64,000 nucleotides of DNA from Rubrobacteraceae bacterium (GTDB lineage Bacteria > Actinomycetota > Rubrobacteria > Rubrobacterales > Rubrobacteraceae), in NCBI GenBank assembly GCA_030448125.1, contig JAUJNO010000003.1, positions 1 through 64,000 on the forward strand, in the 5' to 3' direction. A program made the translations under genes and the position numbers. Position 1 is the first letter of the stretch, and each line of letters begins with the position of its first letter. The notes beneath the pieces are model-generated. The model did no database searches. It had not been told where the DNA came from and worked only from the letters and a program-made list of their open reading frames with translations. Shown here piece by piece: positions 27,784 to 36,641 of this stretch.

Positions 27784-28446
27784 GTGTGCGGAAGATACAC
27801 CTTGAGAACACCCGTCGATTCTTTGGTGGAGCGGTTCAAGATCGAGGAGTACCCGTCTTCTATCACCCCTAGCTACAACATCGCCCCCACCCAAGAAGTC
27901 GCTGCGGTGGTCGAGGAGGACGAAAAGAGGAAGTTGGAGATGTTTAACTGGGGTCTCATTCCCTCCTGGGCGAAAGATCCTGCCATAGGAAACAAGATGA
28001 TCAATGCCAGAGCAGAGACGGTCTCGGAGAAGCCATCCTTTCGCAAAGCGTTCAAAGTGCGTAGGTGCCTCATCCTCGCTGACGGATTCTACGAGTGGCA
28101 GAAGACGGATAACGGCAAGCAGCCCTACCACGTCAAGATGGAGGACGAGTCTCCCTTCGCTTTTGCAGGGTTATGGGAGATCTGGAAGAACGGAGAAGAG
28201 ATCCGTTCCTGCACCATAATAACCACCGGGGCAAACGATTTGATGGACGAAATCCACCATCGTATGCCAGTCATCCTCCACCCCGAGGACTACGCGCTGT
28301 GGCTAGACCCCGACTTCGACGAGAAGGACGCGCTAACGCCGCTGCTGAAGCCCTACCCTGCCGATGCTATGGAGGCTTATCCGGTGAGCAGAAGGGTGAA
28401 CAAGCCCTCCAACAACGAACCTAGCGTCTTGGAGCCTGCGGCGTAG
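27784..28446 (+). CDS. abasic-site processing protein YedK/HMCES (SRAP)
   Basis: SOS-response-associated peptidase family, which forms a covalent bond with abasic sites in single-stranded DNA. The start GTG-TGC gives the essential Cys2 (CGRYTL) after Met removal. Other active-site residues are in INARAET (Asn74, Arg76), FYEW (Glu104) and HHRMPVIL (His158/159). It has 220 residues, the usual length. GGGGAGG precedes the GTG. It stands alone at the edge of the remnant region, and its codon use is less GC-rich than the operons to the left. Confidence 0.92.
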   Translation: MCGRYTLRTPVDSLVERFKIEEYPSSITPSYNIAPTQEVAAVVEEDEKRKLEMFNWGLIPSWAKDPAIGNKMINARAETVSEKPSFRKAFKVRRCLILADGFYEWQKTDNGKQPYHVKMEDESPFAFAGLWEIWKNGEEIRSCTIITTGANDLMDEIHHRMPVILHPEDYALWLDPDFDEKDALTPLLKPYPADAMEAYPVSRRVNKPSNNEPSVLEPAA

Positions 28447-28503
28447 CAGGAGGGAGCAGTATTTTTCAAGCTCACTCCCCGAAGTGATCGCAACACCACC
28501 GAC

Positions 28504-28509
28504 TACAAT
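28504..28509 (+). promoter_or_regulatory. -10 box for leaderless SRPBCC gene
   Basis: TACAAT, six bases (TGAAAC), then the GTG at 28516. Same geometry as mutS. Confidence 0.5.
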
Positions 28510-28515
28510 TGAAAC

Positions 28516-28977
28516 GTGAAGCTTCACGTTCTCAAGACATCTATGAGCCTGCCGCTGCCGCGTGAACAGGTTTTCGCCTTCTTCGCGGATGCGGCCAACC
28601 TACAGCGCATCACCCCGCCTGAACTCCACTTCCGCATCCTCACGCCCCAACCCGTTCCGATGCGAGAAGGGACCCTGATCGACTATAAACTTCGCTTATT
28701 AGGGATTCCGTTGCACTGGCAGGCGCGTATCTCAAGCTGGCAACCACCAACCGAATTCGTGGACGAGCAGGTGCGCGGACCCTATCAACTCTGGGAACAC
28801 ACCCACCACTTCTACGAAGATGGAGGTAAGACGATCATAGAAGACGCTGTGCGTTATCAACTGCCGTTTGCGCCGTTTAGCGAGGTCTTCCACCCGCTGG
28901 TCCGGCTGCAACTCAAACGGATTTTTCGGTTTCGGCAATCAGCAGTGCGAAGCTGCCTGCTCAGAGCAGACGAATAA
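28516..28977 (+). CDS. SRPBCC (START-like) family protein
   Basis: Predicted ligand-binding helix-grip fold of 153 residues. It begins with the typical strand and helix ([20 protein letters not shown], then [11 protein letters not shown]). The later part has [20 protein letters not shown] and [12 protein letters not shown]. Such proteins are often annotated as cyclase/dehydrase-like or CoxG-like. The C-terminal helix ([21 protein letters not shown] minus the last residues) diverges from the usual end. The ligand is unknown. Confidence 0.8.
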   Translation: MKLHVLKTSMSLPLPREQVFAFFADAANLQRITPPELHFRILTPQPVPMREGTLIDYKLRLLGIPLHWQARISSWQPPTEFVDEQVRGPYQLWEHTHHFYEDGGKTIIEDAVRYQLPFAPFSEVFHPLVRLQLKRIFRFRQSAVRSCLLRADE

Positions 28978-29093
28978 ACAGGCGTTTCACTGGTGGTCGA
29001 TACATTCGCTACCCGCCCATTGGCGCGACCCCTAAGGTATTGGAGCATCTTGCTAAAATGCGCCCGTCCCGCAAAAAGGAGGCAACAAGCCGC

Positions 29094-29546
29094 ATGGAAC
29101 GCAAAACCTTTCCGATGGAAAGGCAAAAGAGGATAGCCCTCCTGGCCCACGACAACACGAAGCCCGACTTGGTCCAATGGGCGAAAGACAACAAAGAGCG
29201 TCTGGCCCACCACGAGCTGTTCGCTACGGGATCGACCGGCGAAGAGTTGGAGGACGAACTCGGCTTTGAGGTTCGCACACTCCTGCACGGTCCTTTGGGG
29301 GGAGACCTGCAGATCGGGGGGAAGATCAGCGAGGGGGACATCGATTTTTTGATCTTTTTCTTGGACCCTCTCACACCCGTCTCCCACGATACAGACGTTC
29401 AGGCCCTCATGCGGATGGCCGTGCTGTGGAACATCCCCGTAGCCTGCAACAGGGCTTCGGCGGACTTCATGATCACCTCTTCCCTGATGGACGAAGAGTA
29501 CCAACGGCTCCTTACAGAGGAGATCGACACCTACGGAAGCCACTAA
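29094..29546 (+). CDS. mgsA: methylglyoxal synthase
   Basis: Converts dihydroxyacetone phosphate to methylglyoxal and phosphate, a glycolytic bypass. Family motifs visible are IALLAHDNTKPDLVQWA, ELFATGSTGEELE, LLHGPLGGDLQIGGKISEG, the catalytic Asp in DIDFLIFFLDPLTP, HDTDVQALMRMAVLWNIPVA and CNRASADFMI. It has 150 residues, the usual length. The ATG at 29094 follows AAAGGAGG at 29076-29082; an upstream in-frame start is possible but lacks a binding site. Confidence 0.95.
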   Translation: MERKTFPMERQKRIALLAHDNTKPDLVQWAKDNKERLAHHELFATGSTGEELEDELGFEVRTLLHGPLGGDLQIGGKISEGDIDFLIFFLDPLTPVSHDTDVQALMRMAVLWNIPVACNRASADFMITSSLMDEEYQRLLTEEIDTYGSH

Positions 29547-29616
29547 CCGCTTCCCCGCCAGACAGCGGCGTTGAGCACTTCAGCTTTCCGTTTTGCCGAC
29601 TGGCTGGCGAGTTTCT

Positions 29617-30285
29617 CTACGCGGCTTGTTCTTTGGCGAGCTTGCTCTGCTGGGTGATGAGGCGGTCGAGCCAGGCGAGGCTCTCGTCGCCTTCTATGGT
29701 GCGTCCGGCGTTGACGTACCAGTTGAGGGCCTCGCGGTGGTTGCCGAGGCGGCGGTTGAGCTCGCCGACGAGGTAGGTGGTGACGGAGAGCTCGCGGCCG
29801 TGGAGGCCCTCCTCTTCGAGGGCGCGCAGGAAGTAGCGGACAGCGCGCAGCTGAAAAGTACTCTCGAAGGGGTGCTCCTTCTCCTTGCGGCAGACCCAGG
29901 AGGCGCGCAGGCAGAGGTCGCCGAGCCCGCGGGAGGGAGCGGCGCGCTCCTGACCGCAGACCTCGGCGGCGTGGAAGGCGAGCCAGGGCGTCGGGCTCGC
30001 GCGAAAGACGCGCAAGAGGCCGTCGTCTTTGAGGCGCTCTTCGAGACCGTGGCGTTCGGTGGGGGAGAGGTCGAGGCCGTCGAAGTCCTCGCGAGCGGCG
30101 AAGGAGCAGGCCGGGCACATCGTTACTTCGCTCTGGATCACGCGGGATCCATCAACCTGGCGGCCGGGGAACTTGGGGCAGAGATCCGGCTCGCGCCCGA
30201 CGGTTACGTAGGTGCCGGCGCGTGGCGCCCGGAAGACGTACCGGCACATGGGGCAACGGGTGTAGACCCGCCTGACCTTACCCAC
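29617..30285 (-). CDS. DUF2225-family protein
   Basis: Protein of 222 residues with two N-terminal Cys pairs, RCPMCRYVFRAPRAG and MCPACSFAAREDFDG, which probably bind zinc. The helical C-terminal part has TPR-like character (AVRYFLRALEEEGLHGREL and ELNRRLGNHREALNWYVNAG). This architecture matches DUF2225 proteins, whose function is not established. It starts with a GTG at 30285. The gene is monocistronic. Confidence 0.85.
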   Translation of the reverse strand: MGKVRRVYTRCPMCRYVFRAPRAGTYVTVGREPDLCPKFPGRQVDGSRVIQSEVTMCPACSFAAREDFDGLDLSPTERHGLEERLKDDGLLRVFRASPTPWLAFHAAEVCGQERAAPSRGLGDLCLRASWVCRKEKEHPFESTFQLRAVRYFLRALEEEGLHGRELSVTTYLVGELNRRLGNHREALNWYVNAGRTIEGDESLAWLDRLITQQSKLAKEQAA

Positions 30286-30487
30286 GAGTAGCCTTTAAAA
30301 TATCGCGCGTATTGTGCGAGGATCTGTCCCGGGAGACCAAAGCGATTCGAGTTTACCATAACGCCGCCCGCCTTCCCTATATACTGCCGGTGCCGGGTCA
30401 CGGTCGACGAAGCGGCGGCTGGTTCGAGGGAACGGCCAGAAAAAAGGCAAACGATTCGTGAGTACGTGCCGGCGGCGAACCCTGGAG

Positions 30488-30514
30488 CTGACAGGCTGAA
30501 ATGCCGGCCAGCCG
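30488..30514. repeat. short dispersed hairpin repeat, copy 1
   Basis: CTGACAG, then GCTGAAATGCCGGCCAGC, which can fold as GGCTG/CAGCC. A copy with one changed base in the 18-base core is at 46683-46710. Confidence 0.5.
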
Positions 30515-30540
30515 ACAAGCTGCCGTAAGAGGGAGGCACC

Positions 30541-30738
30541 TTGGAGCAGAGCAAGACGGACGCGGAGGTGGCGCTGGAGTTGATGCGGCTCGTCCTGGAT
30601 CAGGCCGGGAGCCGCCGTCTCTCTCCGACCCGGACCCTCGCCCTCTACCACCTCTGCAAAGAGGCCGTCGCCTACGCACCCGAAGGAACGGTCACCGCCG
30701 CCTACCTCGAAGACGAGCTCAAGAAGCTCCTCCAGTAA
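30541..30738 (+). CDS. small helical protein, 65 aa
   Basis: Mostly helical small protein (EVALELMRLVLDQAGSRRLS, then PTRTLALYHLCKEAV and AAYLEDELKKLL). It starts with TTG at 30541 after GGGAGG. No known domain. It lies between convergent units, and its start follows the short repeat at 30488. Confidence 0.6.
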   Translation: MEQSKTDAEVALELMRLVLDQAGSRRLSPTRTLALYHLCKEAVAYAPEGTVTAAYLEDELKKLLQ

Positions 30739-30778
30739 CCCGCGCCGGGCGGCGGAGCGCGACGCCGCCTCGCTCCTC

Positions 30779-31402
30779 TTACCGGGAGCTCACCGAGGAT
30801 GAAGAGGACGAGCCCCCGGAGGAGTTGGAGACTACCTGGTTCACGGAGCTGGACGAGCCCCCGGAGGATGAGGTCGAGGACGAGACGCCGTTCTCCGAGT
30901 ACGCCAGGCTTATGGTGCCGCCCGGGCTGTTGATCTGCTGCTCGACGCGATCCCCCGGACCGGTGAGGAGGATCTCCAGGCTGCCGGCGCCCTCTTGCCG
31001 GATCTTGCACTCGAGTTGCCGGCCTTCCAGATCGTAGCCGAAGCTCTCGGGGACCTGCCCGTCGAGCTCGTTCTCTTCGTCCCCGACGCTGCACGTGCCG
31101 GAGAACCCGGTGCCCGGTTCGCCTTCTATGCTGAGCGTGACCTCCCGGCCGGAACCCCCACCATCTGTTCTCTCTCCTCCCGCTCTCGTATCCTCCATCT
31201 CGTCTCCCTTATTCGCGGTCTGCTCCGTGGTCTGCTCGCGGGTGTCTTGCTCCCCGGCGCGGTCGTCTTGCGTCTCTTCATCTCCGCCGCAACCCGTCGC
31301 CAGGAGCGTCACAGCCAGGAGCGCGGCGAGCAAGGTTCCGATCTTTAGACCCACGGTCTTTACTTCTTCAGAGGAGTGGCGAATCACTGTAGCGGCCCGC
31401 AC
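30779..31402 (-). CDS. lipoprotein with Ser-rich C-terminus
   Basis: A GTG start with AAAGGAGG upstream leads to a long basic n-region, a hydrophobic segment and the lipobox LLATGCGG, so the mature protein is lipid-anchored outside the membrane. A Glu/Asp/Thr-rich linker precedes a beta-rich domain of about 80 residues (REVTLSIEGEPGTGFSGTC, then LECKIRQEGAGSLEILLTGP) with two Cys that may form a disulfide. The last 40 residues are almost all Ser, Gly and Val. Family unknown. Confidence 0.75.
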   Translation of the reverse strand: MRAATVIRHSSEEVKTVGLKIGTLLAALLAVTLLATGCGGDEETQDDRAGEQDTREQTTEQTANKGDEMEDTRAGGERTDGGGSGREVTLSIEGEPGTGFSGTCSVGDEENELDGQVPESFGYDLEGRQLECKIRQEGAGSLEILLTGPGDRVEQQINSPGGTISLAYSENGVSSSTSSSGGSSSSVNQVVSNSSGGSSSSSSVSSR

Positions 31403-31580
31403 CGGCGCCTCCTTTCCGACGGTCGAGGAGAGCTGCCTCGACCCTTAATACATCCTCTACGTAGAGCCGGCTCAAGAGTTTCGGCGGGGAGGTGAGCAGC
31501 GGTAGCACATTACCCGGAGGACAACGTCGTCGCGGGGCCGGCCAGTGTGCTCATGAATGCCCACGAACGCTACTCGCGAG

Positions 31581-31895
31581 TTAGAGAGGCGCCGGCTCGA
31601 CCCAGGTAACGTCCACGAGGGGCGGTCCGCCCTCGACTTGGCCGTACTCGTACCCGGGTACCAGGGTACCGTAGACGGTGACCCGCTGGCCAGTGTAGGC
31701 ATCCAGGTCCACGACGTCGCTGTTCAGCACGTAGAAGGCGCCCGACGCTTCGTCGGTTACGGCGTGGGTGCCGTACTGGTAGGACGTAATGTCCAGCCTC
31801 TCCACCGCTCCCGTCGCCGCCACGCCCTCCTGAGCCAGGATCGGGGCGGCGAGCGCCATCATCACCATCGCCGCCAAGACCGCAAACCTCTTCAT
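31581..31895 (-). CDS. small secreted protein
   Basis: About 104 residues with a clear signal peptide (MKRFAVLAAMVMMALAAPIL then AQ). The mature part is a single beta-rich domain (TSYQYGTHAVTDEASGAFYV, then GQRVTVYGTLVPGYEYGQVE) that looks like a small OB-fold. AGGAGG lies nine bases before the ATG. A tandem CCGAAAG motif lies about 70-100 bases upstream (31962-31999). Confidence 0.75.
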   Translation of the reverse strand: MKRFAVLAAMVMMALAAPILAQEGVAATGAVERLDITSYQYGTHAVTDEASGAFYVLNSDVVDLDAYTGQRVTVYGTLVPGYEYGQVEGGPPLVDVTWVEPAPL

Positions 31896-31961
31896 CGTGC
31901 CCTCCTTCTCGGAGTGTAGCGAAACCGGACGAATTCTGGCACGAAGGGTACGCCCTCGTAT

Positions 31962-31999
31962 CCTCCGAAAGGATGAGTTCGGCCGCCCGAAAGTATGAT
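31962..31999 (-). promoter_or_regulatory. tandem CCGAAAG-type motif, site 1
   Basis: Two copies, CCTCCGAAAGGATGA and GCCCGAAAGTATGAT, whose CCGAAAG cores start exactly 22 bases apart (31965 and 31987). They lie between the leftward secreted-protein gene and the rightward sensor kinase. Similar pairs occur at 36430 and 38552. Confidence 0.6.
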
Positions 32000-32270
32000 A
32001 GTGGCCCAAAAGGGGTTGTAGGGCCGGGTTTGCTCTGCAATTATCCAACCACGAGACGCTTTGGGTACGATCACTCGAAGGGTATGGTGCGATGAGATTT
32101 GATTGCTGGAGCATTTCAACGGGGCGGAGAAGACATCGGGCGGGGCTCCCCGCTCCCCGGCGTACGGCGGCGGCACTATAATGGGGTACGTCAGGGCGAG
32201 GACCAGGAGGTTGGGATCTCTCTTCGCGTTTCACGCACCCACGTCGAAACCCGACTACGGGGAGACGTTG

Positions 32271-33932
32271 ATGAGCCGGGGCAGGATCGGCTTGCCTAGG
32301 ATCGGCGCGCTGGACGACGTGCGGTGGCGGTGGGTCCTCGCGGCCGGCGCCGGGGTCGGGGGCATCACCCAACTGCTGTTGTACCCGGTGATCTTTATAT
32401 ATTTTGTAGCTTATTACCTGTTCGATCTGGATGTACAGCCCGAGCAGTTCGGGAACGTGGTGGGCCTCTGGGGCCTGCCCGTTACGCACATGCTGCTGGC
32501 TTTCCTTGCGGCCTCCTGGGTAGCGCGCAGGGCTGGCAGCGGAGTGGCGGTGGCGCATGGGGCGCTGATAGCCCTAGTCTCGGTGATCGTCGGCCAGACG
32601 GTCGGCCTGTACTATGGGCCTTTGGACGCGGACGAAGTGGTGAAGTACCTGGCGCTGGCGCTGGCGGGCGGCTTGCTGGGTGGGATCGAGGGCCGGAGCG
32701 TTCTGGCCGGGCAGGAGGCCCTCTACGAGGCTAGCCGGGGCATCGGCGAGGCCCACAGTCCGCAGGCCATAGCGAACGCCGTCGGCGACAACCCGGTGAG
32801 CCTGGAGGCGAGCGGGACCGCTCTGTGGTGGGCCGGTTCTCCTGCGGAAGGGGAAGCGACCACACCTTTCCCCACGACGCCGGAGGCCTGGACGCCGTGG
32901 TTCTTGCGCGGCTGGCCGGACGGTCTCCGCCTCGACAAGGCGGACGTCCTGGCGCTGGCGGGCTCCGGTCGGCCTGCTCCGCGAACGTTGCGGCCCGGGG
33001 AACTGCCCGCCCCCGAGCGCGCGGCGTGGAGGGAGAGGGGCGTCCGTTCGGTCCTGCTGGTGCCGCTGGTCGCGCCCGCGGGAGGGAGCATCGGTCTGCT
33101 CGCCGTGGCTTCTTCCGGGAGGCGCTTCTCCAGGAGCGCCATCCGCTCGTACCAGACCGTCGGCGCCCAGGCGGCGCTCGCGCTGGAGAACCTGCGCCTC
33201 GTCGAGGAGGCACGCAAGGCCGGACGGCAGGCCGGGGTCCTCAGAGAACGCCAGCGCATGGCTCACGAGATCCACGACACCCTTGCCCAGGGCTTCACCA
33301 GCATCGTCACGAACCTCGAGGCCGCCGAAGGCGACGTGCCCCCGAGCTCTACCCGGGCGCAGCACCACCTCGACCAGGCGCGGCTCACCGCCAGGGAGAG
33401 CCTTACGGAGGCGCGGCGCTTGGTCTGGGCCTTGCGCCCGGAGGCTTTGGAGAGCGTCTCGCTGCCCGAGGCCCTAGAGCGCCTCGCTGAACGCTGGTCC
33501 ACGCAGAGCGGCATCGCCGCGGGCGTCGCCACGACCGGCACTCCTTGCCCCCTGCCCTCCGAAGTCGAGGCGACGCTCTTCAGGGTAGGCCAGGAGGCGC
33601 TGAACAACGCGCGCAGGCACGCCGAAGGGGCGAGCCGGGTGGCGCTGACCCTCTCGTACATGGGGGACGTGGTGGCGCTGGATGCGCGCGACGATGGGGC
33701 GGGCTTCGACCCCGCCCGCGAGGCTGGAAGAGTGAGGGATCGAGACTCCGGGGGCTTTGGGCTGAAGGGGATGCGCGAGCGGGTGGAAGGGGTAGGCGGG
33801 GCGCTCTCGGTGGAGAGCGCGCCCGGGGAGGGCACGACGCTGACGGTCGAGCTGCCGGTCGTCCCGCCCGACTCCTCGCGGGTAGAGAGCCCGCGGGACG
33901 TGGAGGAGGTCGCGTCGACCACCGACACTTGA
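32271..33932 (+). CDS. sensor histidine kinase, NarL/DesK type
   Basis: Membrane sensor of about 553 residues. The N-terminal part has four or so hydrophobic helices (GGITQLLLYPVIFIYFVAYY, THMLLAFLAASWVARR, HGALIALVSVIVGQTVGLYY). A GAF-like domain follows, then a HisKA_3 box with the phosphorylated His in RMAHEIHDTLAQGF, and a GHKL ATPase with QEALNNARRHA, DDGAGFD and GFGLKGMRERVE. Its partner is probably the response regulator at 34275. The start is uncertain: ATG 32271 follows a weak GGGGAGA, while 32103 and 32181 are alternatives. A TATAAT at 32176-32181 could be the promoter. Confidence 0.9.
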   Translation: MSRGRIGLPRIGALDDVRWRWVLAAGAGVGGITQLLLYPVIFIYFVAYYLFDLDVQPEQFGNVVGLWGLPVTHMLLAFLAASWVARRAGSGVAVAHGALIALVSVIVGQTVGLYYGPLDADEVVKYLALALAGGLLGGIEGRSVLAGQEALYEASRGIGEAHSPQAIANAVGDNPVSLEASGTALWWAGSPAEGEATTPFPTTPEAWTPWFLRGWPDGLRLDKADVLALAGSGRPAPRTLRPGELPAPERAAWRERGVRSVLLVPLVAPAGGSIGLLAVASSGRRFSRSAIRSYQTVGAQAALALENLRLVEEARKAGRQAGVLRERQRMAHEIHDTLAQGFTSIVTNLEAAEGDVPPSSTRAQHHLDQARLTARESLTEARRLVWALRPEALESVSLPEALERLAERWSTQSGIAAGVATTGTPCPLPSEVEATLFRVGQEALNNARRHAEGASRVALTLSYMGDVVALDARDDGAGFDPAREAGRVRDRDSGGFGLKGMRERVEGVGGALSVESAPGEGTTLTVELPVVPPDSSRVESPRDVEEVASTTDT

Positions 33933-33942
33933 AAGAGCCGGC

Positions 33943-34221
33943 TTGCTATTCTGGATCTCGTACGCCGCGTACGCCAGCAAAGCTACGACGGACGGGGTTT
34001 GGGTGGGCGGCCGCATCCTCGCCGCGCCTGGTGGCAACGGGTTGCCGACCTCGCTGGCTTTCGCTGACCCCGAAGAGGTTGCGCGGAGAAGGTCTCCTAT
34101 TCGGGACCTTTATGAAATCTTCGGTTTTCAAGAAGAGTCCTCAACGAGGGTACGTAAGATCATTTGCTCTCCGCTCGGAGAGTGCCTTGTGCGAGACGCA
34201 TCAGAGAAAGGTGGTGAGTAG
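33943..34221 (+). CDS. possible small ORF between kinase and regulator
   Basis: Ninety-two codons. The second half (PEEVARRRSPIRDLYEIFGF, then RVRKIICSPLGE) has protein-like composition but lower GC at third positions than the flanking genes. There is no ribosome binding site and no known family. The 342-base gap between kinase and regulator otherwise holds nothing I recognise. Confidence 0.3.
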   Translation: MLFWISYAAYASKATTDGVWVGGRILAAPGGNGLPTSLAFADPEEVARRRSPIRDLYEIFGFQEESSTRVRKIICSPLGECLVRDASEKGGE

Positions 34222-34274
34222 GGCATCCTGATCCGCTCCTCCAGAGAAGAAGCGGTCTTCTGCCCGGATTTTCT

Positions 34275-34913
34275 ATGAACGGGAGCATACGAATCATAAT
34301 CACCGACGACCATCCTGTGGTGCGGGCCGGCCTGCGCGGCATGATCTCCGGCGAGCCGGGTTTCGAGGTGATCGGGGAGGCGGAGAACGGCAAGGAGGCC
34401 CTGGCGCTGACCGGCGAGCTCAAGCCCGACGTCATCCTGATGGACCTCAGGATGCCGGAGATGGACGGCGTCACGGCGATAGGGCACATCAAGGCGGATT
34501 ACCCGGACGTACAGATACTGGTCCTGACCACCTACGAGAGCGACGCGGACATCCTGCGGGCCATCGAGACGGGGGCTACCGGCTACCTGCTGAAAGACAC
34601 CCCGCGCGAGGAGCTCTTCGGGGCCATCCGGCTGGTGGCGCAGGGCAAATCTCCCCTGGATCCTGGCGTGGCTACCCGTCTCATGCAGCGGATGCGGGGC
34701 ACCGACGAAGAGGGCTTGAGCACCCGGGAGATCGAGGTTCTCGAACTCGTAGCGCGCGGCACGAGCAACAAGGAGATCGCCAAACAGCTCTGGGTCAGCG
34801 AGACCACCGTCAAGAGCCACATGCTCCACATCTTCGACAAGCTCGGCGTCGCCGACCGCACCGCCGCCGTGACCGCCGCCCTCAAACGCGGCATCATCCG
34901 CCTGGAACCATAA
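34275..34913 (+). CDS. NarL/LuxR-family response regulator
   Basis: A 212-residue response regulator. The receiver domain has TDDHPVV, the phosphoacceptor Asp57 in ILMDLRMPEMDG, LVLTTYES and the Lys in YLLKDT. A LuxR-type helix-turn-helix follows (LSTREIEVLELVARGTSNKE, then VSETTVKSHMLHIFDKLGV). It is the obvious partner of the kinase upstream. NarL-type proteins bind paired sites, so the tandem CCGAAAG motifs nearby are candidate targets; this is inference. Confidence 0.93.
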   Translation: MNGSIRIIITDDHPVVRAGLRGMISGEPGFEVIGEAENGKEALALTGELKPDVILMDLRMPEMDGVTAIGHIKADYPDVQILVLTTYESDADILRAIETGATGYLLKDTPREELFGAIRLVAQGKSPLDPGVATRLMQRMRGTDEEGLSTREIEVLELVARGTSNKEIAKQLWVSETTVKSHMLHIFDKLGVADRTAAVTAALKRGIIRLEP

Positions 34914-34939
34914 AGTCCCAGTTCTCCTCCCCGAGGAGA

Positions 34940-36013
34940 CTATCCCCAGAAGGTCTTGCGGGCCACGAAGACGCCGGCCACGAGGAGAAGAGCGCCCGCG
35001 CCCAGAGCCATAACCTTGCCGCCGGAGCCGCCCGCCTCGCGGGGCTCGCTCGTCGCGGCCGCGTTCTTTCCGGAGACGGGTTCCGCGGCGGACTCGGTAC
35101 CGGTATCTTCCTCTTCAGGCTCGTCCTCGGCATCCCCGGAAGAGGATTCGCCGTCGGCGGCCTCCTCCCCGGCGCCGGACTCGTCGCCCGCGGCTTTCTT
35201 CCCGCTCCCCCCGGACCCTGACCCTTCGGCTTCGGCTCCAGCATCGTCGCCGGCGCCATCATCCGCGTCATCATCACCGGAGGAGTCGCCGGAGGAGTCG
35301 CCGTCTTCGGAACCACCGTCGGAACCGCTACCGGCACCGGCTTCCTCGTTGGCTTCCTCGTCGAGCTCGACCTCGGACGCGAAGGCCACGTTGTCGTCGT
35401 CGGAGCCGGCGGATCGGGCGGCTTCGAGGGCCGCGTTAAAGGCGTCTTTGCCCTCGGCGTCGCCCAAACCGTCGGCTATGATCTTCTTCGCGCGATCGAC
35501 GACGTACCTGCCGCAATCGCCGCAGCTGGCCGGCGCCGGCGGCAGCAGGTCGGACGCCCCTTCTGCTGACGCTGCCTGGGTAGTGGCTACGCAGTTGTAC
35601 TCGGCGTAGTCCACGCCGGGGCGGGCCGACAGCTCTTGCCTCTTGGCCTCTTCGGCGGCGAATCGTTCGGCCGGGTCGGGGATGTTCTTTATCTCCTCGA
35701 AGACGAGGTGCTGCGCGAGGATCCCGTCCAAGGTCCCGGCCACGTTCTCCGGCGGGGCCGCTCGCAAGGCCTCTTCGGAGACGTATCCCACCAGGAACTC
35801 CCCGGGGGCGTGATCGCAAACCCCGGGAGCGGCCCCCGGCGGTCCCGGCGCCGGTTCGTACTGGCCGGGCGAAACTGCCGGCTCCGCGGGTACACTATCG
35901 GGGGTTTGCGCGGCCAGAGCGGGGACGGCCGCCAACGTCATCGCCAGCGACGCCGCGATCAGCGGCAGCACGCGCAGCCTCCGTATCCTCTTACCCGCGG
36001 CTTTGCTTCCCAT
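34940..36013 (-). CDS. secreted, membrane-anchored protein with prodomain-like N-terminal region
   Basis: About 357 residues. A signal peptide (RVLPLIAASLAMTLAAVPAL then AAQ) leads to a Pro-rich stretch. The next domain has PGEFLVGYVSEEALRAAP, a VFEEIKNIPDPAERF helix and LSARPGVDYAEYNCVA, which resembles subtilisin I9-type propeptides, but no protease follows. A CGDCGRYVV motif comes next, then about 130 residues of Asp/Glu/Ser/Gly low complexity, and finally a C-terminal helix (KVMALGAGALLLVAGVFVAR). No LPxTG motif is present. GGAGGAG precedes the ATG at 36013. Confidence 0.75.
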   Translation of the reverse strand: MGSKAAGKRIRRLRVLPLIAASLAMTLAAVPALAAQTPDSVPAEPAVSPGQYEPAPGPPGAAPGVCDHAPGEFLVGYVSEEALRAAPPENVAGTLDGILAQHLVFEEIKNIPDPAERFAAEEAKRQELSARPGVDYAEYNCVATTQAASAEGASDLLPPAPASCGDCGRYVVDRAKKIIADGLGDAEGKDAFNAALEAARSAGSDDDNVAFASEVELDEEANEEAGAGSGSDGGSEDGDSSGDSSGDDDADDGAGDDAGAEAEGSGSGGSGKKAAGDESGAGEEAADGESSSGDAEDEPEEEDTGTESAAEPVSGKNAAATSEPREAGGSGGKVMALGAGALLLVAGVFVARKTFWG

Positions 36014-36103
36014 CCTACTCCTCCCCGAAACCGGTATACAAAGTCTCACGACGGAGCCATCCCGTGAATATATCCCGATACGAGACGCGGCGTGCGGCAC
36101 GAG

Positions 36104-36117
36104 CCGAGAATTCTCGG
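36104..36117. promoter_or_regulatory. perfect 14-bp palindrome
   Basis: CCGAGAATTCTCGG. It lies about 95 bases upstream of the secreted-protein start in the 628-base gap 36014-36641. A possible operator; nothing else in that gap looks coding, apart from the tandem motif at 36430. Confidence 0.35.
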
Positions 36118-36429
36118 CGAAGCGCTGAATCTTGTTGACCTGACAATGCCAGGACCCACGGAAGGCGTACCGGGCTCTGCTCCCGCGCACCGGCCCACGA
36201 CGCCCGGCTCCTCGAGCCGCTCCACCGTCTCGCGGCCGGACGCGAGGCGTCCGGCAGAGCCCGGAGACTCCACCAGCGCCACTCCCGTGGAAGGCCCTCC
36301 CTCTTCCGGGCCGGCGCGGAAGCCGTAGAGCTCCTCGCCGGTACCGCTCGCCTCATCTCTCACCTCACTTCTCCGCCGCACACTTTACAGCTCCAGGTAG
36401 ATTCTCCCGGATCGGGGCGGGGAGCGCGT

Positions 36430-36467
36430 CCTCCGAAAGTATGATTAAGACCGCCGAAAGTATGATT
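36430..36467 (-). promoter_or_regulatory. tandem CCGAAAG-type motif, site 2
   Basis: TCCGAAAGTATGATT and GCCGAAAGTATGATT, with cores 21 bases apart (36433 and 36454). The two copies are nearly identical to each other and to the second half of site 1. Confidence 0.6.
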
Positions 36468-36641
36468 TTCGACCCCGGTCTCTCGCCGGCCAGGAGACAG
36501 CGGCCTCGCGGCTCCGAACCGGCCGCGGCCGGATCGCGCTTCGGCCCATCGGGCGAAGTCCCGGAGAGCGACGAACCACGAGGTATTCCCGGATCGCCGG
36601 CCGTCGTGCTTCCGGGGCCGGAGACGTGACGGAGCGGGGTA

